A program made the translations under genes and the position numbers. A stretch of 12,031 nucleotides of DNA from Bacteroidota bacterium (GTDB lineage: Bacteria > Bacteroidota > Bacteroidia > Bacteroidales > Prolixibacteraceae). Of the stretch, positions 1 to 5,905 are shown piece by piece. How positions within the stretch are numbered: the stretch's first letter is position 1; every line of letters begins with the position of its first letter. The stretch covers positions 1-12,031 of the forward strand of contig JAUZOB010000073.1 in the NCBI GenBank assembly GCA_030706665.1. Direction: 5' to 3'. The notes under the pieces are model-generated. The model saw only the letters and a list, made by a program, of their open reading frames with translations. It was not told the DNA's origin and ran no database searches.

Positions 1-90
1 ATTCGCAACTTGCCCCATCCCCGATCTGGAAAGAAAACTAAATAAAATTAATAAGAAAATAAAAGCTAATCGTTTCATTCTATCAATCAT
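1..90 (-). CDS. N-terminus of an exported protein, cut by the window edge
   Basis: On the minus strand an ATG at 90 opens 30 codons that stay open to base 1. They encode MIDRMKRLAFIFLLILFSFL followed by SRSGMGQVAN. This is a classic type I signal peptide: basic residues (R4, K6, R7), a hydrophobic core from about L8 to L20, then a small/polar region. Cleavage is likely just before Q27, since Bacteroidota signal peptides often end right before Gln. A second in-frame ATG at 78 (MKRLAFI) gives a more typical short n-region and may be the true start. The mature protein lies outside the window, so its function cannot be named. The gene is divergent from the 894-1571 gene, with about 800 bases between them. 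No clear TAnnTTTG box was seen upstream on the minus strand. An exported protein is well supported; anything more specific is not. Confidence 0.7.
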   Translation of the reverse strand, partial: MIDRMKRLAFIFLLILFSFLSRSGMGQVAN

Positions 91-636
91 TTTAAATATC
101 TATCATTCAGTATTTTCAGACAAACAAATTGATTCTCGGAAAGAAAATCATGGATTATTCATCTAGCCTTGCACTAATATCTCCCATAGGTAAAACACTT
201 TTTCCTTAAAAAAGGGTGAAAAAGAATAGCTATCATAAATTAACAGTTTCAGTTTAACAAACAATAATTGTTCCAAAAGAAAGAATCTTACTGACTCTAA
301 ACAAAAAAATTATTTATTGGCTGAGTGGTCTATTCTTTGAATGCTGATTTTTCACATATGAGTCTATTTCCATTCACATTAAACTTTGATGTCTCCTCTA
401 TTTTTTGTAACTTAAGAAGAGTAAATTATAAATCGATCTATTTGAAATACTAAAACTTAACTACAATGAAGGTCGTTCTTTGACATAAGGCAAATCTATT
501 CACCAGCATTGCAATAAGTACTCTATACTCTCAAAAGGGAAGGGAAATCTTAACAGTCCGATATAATTTCATCAAGAATTTTTAATTACCTAAATACAAA
601 CCTTAATGTACCTCTGAGCATCCGAAATATTATCAT

Positions 637-666
637 ATCTAAGAAGTTAAACCGAACTTATTAGAT
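637..666. repeat. Imperfect 12-bp inverted repeat in the divergent intergenic region
   Basis: TCTAAGAAGTT at 638-648 pairs with AACTTATTAGA at 655-665 with one mismatch (643/660). The flanking 637-666 A-T pair extends it, and the loop is AAACCG. It could be an AT-rich hairpin or a dyad operator, as it lies about 90 bases upstream of the TATATTTG box. A T-rich stretch starts some ten bases later, too far away for a good intrinsic terminator. Confidence 0.35.
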
Positions 667-752
667 TGTCTTTCCCTTTTTTATTTCACCTATACATAAT
701 AAAACTTGCATCTCAAAGGTTATAAATGAACCCAATGTAAAATTAAAATCAC

Positions 753-760
753 TATATTTG
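753..760 (+). promoter_or_regulatory. Candidate -7 promoter box (TATATTTG) for the 894 gene
   Basis: TATATTTG matches the Bacteroidota sigma-factor -7 consensus TAnnTTTG exactly. No TTTG-type -33 element is visible 19-21 bases upstream, but this element is often degenerate. Transcription would start near 766 and leave a leader of about 125 bases before ATG 894. The leader contains a possible 19-codon ORF at 788-847. This is a motif match only. Confidence 0.45.
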
Positions 761-893
761 TAAGGCATTCAGATTTATTATCTAAAAATGAAAGACATAA
801 CATTGCAGGATGATCTATATAGCGAATGCCAATCTAAAACATGTTGATTTAAAGGTATCCTTTTTAACCCCAAGAATATTAAAACCAATTATT

Positions 894-1571
894 ATGAAAA
901 AAATTATTCTATTCCTTTTTGTATTCTGTGCTTCTCTTATTGCAAAATCACAGGACTTAACGGTTTTTAATTTCATGAATGACGTTAAAAATGCAAAATA
1001 TCAAGAAGGAGTACTCAACGGAACTGTTCACAACTATAATGGTTCACCTTTTTTGTCTGATGAGTTTAAATCAGGTGAAATTGAAACTGTTAAAGGATTA
1101 ATTTACAAAGGACTCGATTTGAGATTTAATATATATCAAGATCAGGTTGAATTCAAGCAGGACAAACGTGCATATATGGTTCCCAAAGATAACTTTATTA
1201 AAAGCGCAAAGATTGGAGAAGACATTTTTATCCTCGCATCTGTTGGTCAGAATAAAGCTTCTACCTATTACAGGAAAATCACAAATGGGAAAGTAACTCT
1301 TCTCGAAAAATATAATGTAGCCTATAACGAAGCACAAAAACGGGTAGCTTATTCAGATCCTAAACCTGCTGAGTATGTAAGGCAATCAAATGATTATTAT
1401 TTGTTGATTGCAACTGATGGTTTCGCACACAAAATATCAGGAGTAAAGTCTATAAACGAACTATTCCCTTTAAAAGAGAATGAGATTAAAGACTTTCTTA
1501 AGAAAAATAAACTCGGAGTCAAAAAAGAAGCTGATCTGATTCGTGTGGCAGAATTCCTGAGCTCATTTTAG
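894..1571 (+). CDS. Small secreted protein of unknown function, Bacteroidota-type family
   Basis: The 225-residue product starts with MKKIILFLFVFCASLIAKSQ, a type I signal peptide probably cut at about residues 19-20 (before Q or D), so it is periplasmic or exported. ATG 894 was chosen over the in-frame ATG 810 because it places the basic n-region and hydrophobic core right at the N-terminus. The mature part has a motif around residues 44-84, GSPFLSDEFKSGEIETVKG and then LDLRFNIYQDQVEFK. The C-terminal tail is charged and helical (LFPLKENEIKDFLKKNKLG, then DLIRVAEFL). From memory, both blocks recur in short secreted Bacteroidota proteins annotated as hypothetical, with an 'LRYNIYxDxxEF' core. 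I cannot name a Pfam family or a function. No catalytic motif is visible. The gene stands alone: a promoter candidate precedes it and a weak hairpin follows. Confidence 0.8.
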   Translation: MKKIILFLFVFCASLIAKSQDLTVFNFMNDVKNAKYQEGVLNGTVHNYNGSPFLSDEFKSGEIETVKGLIYKGLDLRFNIYQDQVEFKQDKRAYMVPKDNFIKSAKIGEDIFILASVGQNKASTYYRKITNGKVTLLEKYNVAYNEAQKRVAYSDPKPAEYVRQSNDYYLLIATDGFAHKISGVKSINELFPLKENEIKDFLKKNKLGVKKEADLIRVAEFLSSF

Positions 1572-1582
1572 TTGGCAGAATT
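1546..1582 (+). repeat. 10-bp direct repeat across the stop codon of the 894 gene
   Basis: TGGCAGAATT occurs at 1546-1555, within the last codons, and again at 1573-1582, just after the TAG stop. The copies start 27 bases apart. This may be chance or the trace of a small local duplication at the gene's 3' end. Confidence 0.4.
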
Positions 1583-1910
1583 GCGAACTTCAAGCATATT
1601 CTTCACACACGTCACCTTTATATAATTACCATGAAGGCTTCTTTTAAGAAGTATTTTTTACTCATGGATAAAGAATCCGCTAAAAGTATTGTCTTTGAGC
1701 GGATACTTTATCTTATCAATCTGCCTAACAAAGAAAGTAATCCTGCTCGCATCATATTCCGAAGATATTCGGACCAAAAAATTAAAAGCACTACAAAGAC
1801 CTTTTGAAGATTCAGACATTGTTCTTCGCATTAATTTGGTATATTCGGATTATTCAAACCAAGTGAATACAGTGCATCTAATTCGGTTGGCTTTTTAAAA
1901 TCCATGAAGT
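1572..1910. other. Intergenic spacer with several short hairpins
   Basis: This 339-base spacer lies between the secreted protein and the thioredoxin gene. It holds the dyad at 1637-1659 (listed separately), a hairpin with 7-bp arms ATCCGCT/AGCGGAT at 1675-1681 and 1698-1704, and one with 6-bp arms TCCGAA/TTCGGA around a GATA loop at 1758-1773. ATATTCGGA occurs twice (1765-1773 and 1841-1849). Two overlapping short ORFs exist. One (1631-1807, 58 codons) begins MKASFKKYFLLMDKESAKS; the other is 1689-1898, 69 codons. Neither has a recognisable domain, signal peptide or start context, and both are probably chance. No exact TAnnTTTG box was found, so the promoter of the 1911 gene is unidentified. 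Confidence 0.4.
1637..1659 (+). terminator. Weak hairpin plus T6, possible terminator of the 894 gene
   Basis: CTTCTT at 1638-1643 and AAGAAG at 1646-1651 form a dyad. A realistic fold is CTTC/GAAG around a TTTTAA loop. Six Ts follow at 1654-1659. The position, 66 bases after the stop codon, suits an intrinsic terminator, but the stem is short and poor in GC. Confidence 0.3.
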
Positions 1911-3320
1911 ATGAGAACTTTCTTTATATTCTTATTTTTCAGTTTCTTCCTTTTCAAACTTCAATTGTTTGCACAATACGAAATTAAAGTAATCTATCCC
2001 CAGGCAGCCGATTCAACGCTCACTTTTGCCTATTATTTAAATCAGAATTTATTGAATAAGGAGACCGTAAAAGCAGATAAAGAGGGAACATGTATTATTA
2101 AAGGAAAAAGAAAACTTCCTCAAGGGATCTATAGCATCTTGCTAAATAAAGGAGACCATTACGATTTTCTGATAGGAACAAATCAAAACCTTACGGTAAA
2201 GATTAATCCGTCAGTCCCATATCCAGAAGTTACAGGGAACAAAGAAAGTGTAGCATTTATGGATTATCAGGCTTTTCTTCAGAAGAATCAGGAGATTCGC
2301 AGCCGGCTTACTGTGAAATTACAAAAGCCGGGACTGACCAATGATTCAATTGATGCAATTCAGAAACAGTTGAAACAGCAGGATCACAAAGTCATTCAAT
2401 ATTGGAAGCAACAAGTAGCCTTATACCCGGGTTCAATGTTGGCTATCTTTCTTCAATCGCTTATAATTCCTGAAACTCCGAAGTTCGAGCTACCGGGAAA
2501 TACTCCCCATCGGGATTCTCTTATGTGGGTGATGGAATATAACTATCAGCATCAGCACAACTTAGATAATTTTCCTTTTAATGACGAAAGAGTATTACGG
2601 ACTCCGGTCTTCTCCACAAAGATTAAAAGCTACCTTGAAGATTTGACTCTTCAGAATCCGGACTCAATCACCAATGCTGTCAATGAAATAGTAAAACGTT
2701 GCCAGGGAGTTGTAAGACAAAATGTATTAAATACCATCATTGAATTGATGATAAATTCAAAGGTCATGGGAATGGATCGGGCTTTTGTTTATACAGCAGA
2801 GAAATACTATCTTAGAAATACTCCGTCCTGGGTTGATCAGGCTACATTAAAAAAAATCAAAGAGCAGGTTGATTTGAACAGTCCAAACATGATAGGCAAG
2901 ATTGCACCTGATTTGATGTTGCCATCAACTGAGGAAGGCCGCTTTTACAGACTCTCGGAAGTTAACGCTCTATACACTGTTCTGATTTTCTGGGAACCGA
3001 ATTGCGGGTACTGCAAAGATGAAATCCCCAAGCTTCTGAAACAGGTTTATATCCCATATAAAGACAGTGGCGTTGAAATATTTGCCGTAAATACTCAGAC
3101 CGATAAGGTAGCGTGGAATAAATTTATTGAAGAACATGATCTTCAAAACTGGATCCATGTTTATGATCCTGATCGCTCTTCCAGATTTTGGAGACTTTAT
3201 AATCTAACTACTACACCATGTATTTACCTTCTTGATAAAGACAAACATATTCTTGCGAAGAAGATAAATGTAAAGACACTAAAGATGATATTGGATCAAA
3301 AATTAAGATTCTGGCATTGA
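1911..3320 (+). CDS. Exported thioredoxin-like protein with DUF4369/DUF5106-type N-terminal region
   Basis: The 469-residue product has a signal peptide at residues 1-21 (MRTFFIFLFFSFFLFKLQLFAQ, cut before Q22), so it acts in the periplasm or at the envelope. Residues 22-115 look like the DUF4369 beta-sandwich. Residues about 115-320 look like the helical DUF5106 region (for example DERVLRTPVFSTKIKSYLE). Residues 325-469 form a TlpA/ResA-like thioredoxin fold with the active site W361-E-P-N-C365-G-Y-C368 and the cis-proline at P436 (TTTPCIYLLD). This is established for the family as a thiol-disulfide oxidoreductase layout, usually reducing; the partner is unknown. Start ATG 1911 gives an intact signal peptide, and ATG 1904 is out of frame. 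The gene precedes two lipoprotein genes on the same strand, but a separate promoter seems to lie between them. The thioredoxin call is secure; the N-terminal domain names are from memory. Confidence 0.9.
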   Translation: MRTFFIFLFFSFFLFKLQLFAQYEIKVIYPQAADSTLTFAYYLNQNLLNKETVKADKEGTCIIKGKRKLPQGIYSILLNKGDHYDFLIGTNQNLTVKINPSVPYPEVTGNKESVAFMDYQAFLQKNQEIRSRLTVKLQKPGLTNDSIDAIQKQLKQQDHKVIQYWKQQVALYPGSMLAIFLQSLIIPETPKFELPGNTPHRDSLMWVMEYNYQHQHNLDNFPFNDERVLRTPVFSTKIKSYLEDLTLQNPDSITNAVNEIVKRCQGVVRQNVLNTIIELMINSKVMGMDRAFVYTAEKYYLRNTPSWVDQATLKKIKEQVDLNSPNMIGKIAPDLMLPSTEEGRFYRLSEVNALYTVLIFWEPNCGYCKDEIPKLLKQVYIPYKDSGVEIFAVNTQTDKVAWNKFIEEHDLQNWIHVYDPDRSSRFWRLYNLTTTPCIYLLDKDKHILAKKINVKTLKMILDQKLRFWH

Positions 3321-3326
3321 ATCTTA
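3304..3326 (+). terminator. Short hairpin overlapping the stop codon of the thioredoxin gene
   Basis: TAAGATTC at 3304-3311 pairs perfectly with GAATCTTA at 3319-3326 around a 7-base loop. The TGA stop (3318-3320) lies at the loop/stem border. A T-rich stretch follows (TTATTAATTTT). The AT-rich 8-bp stem makes it a weak terminator at best, and a translating ribosome would disrupt it. Confidence 0.3.
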
Positions 3327-3361
3327 GCTTATTAATTTTCGTTCTCTCTGCATAATCATTG

Positions 3362-3378
3362 TAATTTTGTTAAGTTTG
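3362..3378 (+). promoter_or_regulatory. Two adjacent -7 boxes upstream of the DUF6340 pair
   Basis: TAATTTTG (3362-3369) and TAAGTTTG (3371-3378) both match the Bacteroidota -7 consensus TAnnTTTG exactly and lie 9 bases apart. Upstream, TTTTCG ends near 3341, about 20 bases before the first box, and may be a degenerate -33 element. Starts would fall near 3376-3386, leaving a leader of about 40-50 bases to ATG 3427. Two exact matches in one short spacer make this the best promoter candidate in the window. Confidence 0.55.
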
Positions 3379-3426
3379 GAATGGTTTTTGATTAAATATT
3401 GGGGAATAACGTAAAGTGGTATTTTT

Positions 3427-4482
3427 ATGAAGAGATATATGTTATTCAATTCCCGGATTCCGGGCTTTTTAATTATCCTACTCATCATAGGATTACAAGC
3501 ATGTAAGCAGTATCAAACACTTCCGATAGAGGTGCTTATGCCCGCACAAAAGGTCATCCCTTCGAACTTGCAAAGTTTTACAATCATGAATCGTTCGATG
3601 GACTCCACATTCGTTAATGTTCAGACTGATTCATTGCAAATATATTTCCTTCGTAATGGTTTTAAGGCTCCGGTTCAGGTTTGTGACAGCATGGCTTCAG
3701 ATACACTGGTAAAGGCTTTTGCCGAATTACTATTCGACTCGGAATTTTTTGATGTCGTAGTCCCTAATAATAGAAACATATTCCGCACTATCCCTCCGAC
3801 TTCAATTCCGGATACACTGGATTGGGATTTTGTCAGCAATGTTTGTAGCACATACAAAACAGATGGTCTGATCGTTTTGGAGAAATATGCCCCAACAATA
3901 AAGGGAACCATTAGCAGTTCAAAAGACTACGGCAATTATAGTGAACCAACGGAATACTATGTCGACCTTGATATTTCATTGAATGCTCTTTGGAGAATTT
4001 ATGATCCTGTAAATAAGGCTATCATTGACGAACACCTTACAAAAGACACTTTATTTATTGAACATTCCACCTATTCAAGAAATGACATTGCGGATTTAAT
4101 CCCTTCGGCAAAGAAATCTGTTCTGGATGCATCTATATGGTTGGCAAAAGATTACGCCCAAAGATTAAGTCCCGTATGGGTCTCAGACAAACGAGGTGTA
4201 TTTCTCGGTAATGATGCATTCAATAGAGCAATGGCATTTGTAAAAAATAACGAATGGGATAAAGCAGCTGAAATTTGGTTTCCTTTTACAAAATATAGGA
4301 ATAGCGCAATGAGAAGCAAAGCTGAATACAATATGGCCATAGCAGCTGAAATGAATGGAAATCTCAAAGAGGCCTTTGAATGGGCAACGAAATCATATAA
4401 GTCATTTTACCGAATGCAAACAGAGAATTACCTTCTGACTCTTAAGAAACGAATTGAAATTGTCGAGGATATTGAAAAATAA
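3427..4482 (+). CDS. DUF6340-type lipoprotein with C-terminal TPR-like helices (first of a pair)
   Basis: The product has 351 residues. It begins with a lipoprotein signal peptide: R10 before a hydrophobic core (GFLIILLIIG) and the lipobox L23-Q-A-C26, so it should be diacylated at C26 by Lgt and anchored in a membrane. Right after the anchor comes the block LPIEVLMPAQKVIPSNLQS (residues 32-50), which I associate with the Bacteroidota family DUF6340. A central alpha/beta region follows (DGLIVLEKY at 146-154, ALWRIYDPVNKAIID at 187-201). The C-terminus (about 263-347) is helical and TPR-like, with alternating pairs such as NEWDKAAEIW and GNLKEAFEWA. The molecular function is unknown. The next gene is a diverged paralogue starting 13 bases downstream, so the two are surely co-transcribed. 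ATG 3427 is used; ATG 3439 (M5) would also keep the signal peptide. The family name is from memory. Confidence 0.85.
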   Translation: MKRYMLFNSRIPGFLIILLIIGLQACKQYQTLPIEVLMPAQKVIPSNLQSFTIMNRSMDSTFVNVQTDSLQIYFLRNGFKAPVQVCDSMASDTLVKAFAELLFDSEFFDVVVPNNRNIFRTIPPTSIPDTLDWDFVSNVCSTYKTDGLIVLEKYAPTIKGTISSSKDYGNYSEPTEYYVDLDISLNALWRIYDPVNKAIIDEHLTKDTLFIEHSTYSRNDIADLIPSAKKSVLDASIWLAKDYAQRLSPVWVSDKRGVFLGNDAFNRAMAFVKNNEWDKAAEIWFPFTKYRNSAMRSKAEYNMAIAAEMNGNLKEAFEWATKSYKSFYRMQTENYLLTLKKRIEIVEDIEK

Positions 4483-4495
4483 CATTCATATTGAC

Positions 4496-5563
4496 ATGAA
4501 AAGAATATTCTTAATTTCTTCAGGTTTGGCTCTGATGGTCCTAGTCACCACCTCATGTCTTACATCCCGTGACATTACAATAGAAATAATGGATCCGGCG
4601 ATTAAAGTTATCCCATCTCACATGAGTACAGTTGCTCTTATTTCGAGAAACTTTAAATTTTCAGGTGATACTCTCCGAATTAATAACAGGCAGAACAAGT
4701 TTCTACAAAGAGATCATAATAACAGGATCATAAATGTAGACAGCTTAGCAACAACAAGTTGTCTGGTAGGAGTAACACGTCAATTTAAGGAGAATAAGGT
4801 TTCAGTAAATACTAAAATAATCGATTACAGAACATTCGATATAGAATATGGTCGTGAGCTTTCTCCCATTCCATGGACTGTTATCGAAGATATATGCAAA
4901 CGGAATAAAGCAGATGGAGTAATTGCATTAGAGACTTATTCTTATCACAACTCTGTCAGATCAAATTACAACAACAGGTTTCCGGCTCCTGAGAGCAAAG
5001 TCACATATGCAGCCTTATGGAGCTTTTATGATCCTGTAAAAAAGAAAATCATAGACACCCATACATCTACAGATACAGTTGTGTGGGATAGTTTTGACTA
5101 CAATCAACCGGGCAATCGATTAAAAATCCCAAACAGAATAGAATCTATTCAGGAGGCGAGTCTGATAAATGGAGAGAATTATGCGAACCGTCTTTCTGTC
5201 CATTGGATTAAAGTAAATCGTAAGTACTATATTCCTGCATCAAATGAATTTAAAGAAGCTGCATCATTAGCTCAGAAGGGGAATTGGGAACAGGCTACCG
5301 GAATATGGCTTCAAATTGCACAAAGACAAACAAACCCCCGGCATACATTCTTTGCTTTATACAATCTTGCGTTGGCTTCAGAGATGCAGGGGAATACAAT
5401 AGAAGCACTTTCCTGGGCAGAGAAAGCCTTTAATTCTTCTGCTAAATTGGCAGATAATACAATCAAAGCTGATGCATTCAATTATGTCCGTATTCTAAAG
5501 AAAAGAGTACAATTAGTTGAAAAGATCAAGAATCAGATGGATGTAGTAAATCCACGACCATAA
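4496..5563 (+). CDS. DUF6340-type lipoprotein with C-terminal TPR-like helices (second of a pair)
   Basis: The product has 355 residues from ATG 4496. This start is preferred over the in-frame ATG 4454, which overlaps the upstream gene and adds 14 polar residues before the signal peptide. MKRIFLISSGLALMVLVTTS then C21 is a lipoprotein signal; the lipobox is V-T-T-S-C, a looser match. It is clearly a paralogue of the gene before it. MDPAIKVIPS matches LMPAQKVIPS, ALWSFYDPVKKKIID matches ALWRIYDPVNKAIID, NYANRLSVHW matches DYAQRLSPVW, and the TPR-like LALASEMQGNTIEALSWA matches MAIAAEMNGNLKEAFEWA. The region between residues about 50 and 125 has diverged strongly. The two probably arose by tandem duplication and may form a pair or complex, though their function is unknown. 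The unit ends at the strong hairpin 5593-5628. Confidence 0.85.
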   Translation: MKRIFLISSGLALMVLVTTSCLTSRDITIEIMDPAIKVIPSHMSTVALISRNFKFSGDTLRINNRQNKFLQRDHNNRIINVDSLATTSCLVGVTRQFKENKVSVNTKIIDYRTFDIEYGRELSPIPWTVIEDICKRNKADGVIALETYSYHNSVRSNYNNRFPAPESKVTYAALWSFYDPVKKKIIDTHTSTDTVVWDSFDYNQPGNRLKIPNRIESIQEASLINGENYANRLSVHWIKVNRKYYIPASNEFKEAASLAQKGNWEQATGIWLQIAQRQTNPRHTFFALYNLALASEMQGNTIEALSWAEKAFNSSAKLADNTIKADAFNYVRILKKRVQLVEKIKNQMDVVNPRP

Positions 5564-5592
5564 ATTTCGTCAATCATATACCTCTTTAATAA

Positions 5593-5628
5593 ATTAGCCT
5601 CTCCGGTTGAAAAACCGGAGAGGCTAAT
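5593..5628. terminator. Strong hairpin between convergent genes
   Basis: A perfect 16-bp inverted repeat (5593-5608 with 5613-5628; core GCCTCTCCGG) surrounds a GAAA tetraloop when read on the plus strand. It starts 30 bases after the second lipoprotein gene and lies in the convergent gap before lgt. The plus-strand continuation ATTATACTG is only moderately U-rich. On the minus strand TTTATTAAAG follows the stem. It probably terminates the lipoprotein operon and may also stop transcripts coming from lgt. Confidence 0.8.
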
Positions 5629-5905
5629 ATTATACTGTCACACAGCATAATCATATTATTTTCTTAGGCAATGAAATCGCTGATCAAATTAAACCTCTGC
5701 TTCTATTCATTTGCTCAACCCATTTTCAAGATATGGAATTTCCCTCGATACTATCTCTGAAAATCCCCCTCTGCCTTCAGAAAAGCTTCAAATATTAATT
5801 TCTGTTTTGGGAAAGATTTCAATACCACGTTCAAGAGTTCAATAGCAATATGAATAAATTTTATCTTAGAATAGATGAACCTAACAATTTAATTCAGCAT
5901 ATGCG
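5629..5905. other. Convergent intergenic gap after the terminator
   Basis: The 277 bases between the hairpin and the lgt stop codon hold no recognisable gene or RNA. A 29-codon ORF at 5671-5760 (MKSLIKLNLCFYSFAQ...) resembles a short signal sequence by chance only; nothing else supports it. There is no clear second hairpin directly after lgt, so lgt transcripts may run about 280 bases to the hairpin at 5593-5628. Confidence 0.4.

Larger units (their letters stand above)
91..893. other. Long AT-rich intergenic region without a convincing gene
   Basis: No reading frame on either strand in this stretch looks like a gene, and I recognise no tRNA, rRNA, mobile-element end or tandem repeat. Three structures can be seen: an imperfect hairpin at about 198-224 (CTTTTT and CCTT pairing with AAGG and AAAAAG), a 12-bp imperfect palindrome at 637-666, and a promoter-like TATATTTG at 753-760. 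A 19-codon ORF starts at ATG 788 and stops at 847, inside the probable leader of the 894 gene. It may be chance. The in-frame ATG at 810 upstream of the 894 gene would add 28 residues ahead of a complete signal peptide and is unlikely to be used. The region could hold regulatory sites for the divergent genes, an unrecognised small RNA, or remains of a decayed gene. Confidence 0.5.

Noticed and set aside
480..510. TTTGACATA resembling a sigma-70 -35 box or an rRNA leader element
   Set aside because: No matching TAnnTTTG or TATAAT box follows at the right distance, and there is no rRNA gene here.
810..893. N-terminal extension of the 894 gene from ATG 810
   Set aside because: It would put 28 residues in front of a complete signal peptide; ATG 894 gives the normal layout.
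1689..1898. 69-codon ORF before the thioredoxin gene
   Set aside because: There is no domain or signal peptide and the start context is poor. Another ORF of similar length overlaps it in a different frame, so it is probably chance in a spacer.
4454..4495. Upstream start of the second DUF6340 gene overlapping the first
   Set aside because: The added residues MKLSRILKNNIHID are polar and come from the overlap with the upstream gene. ATG 4496 starts a standard lipoprotein signal.
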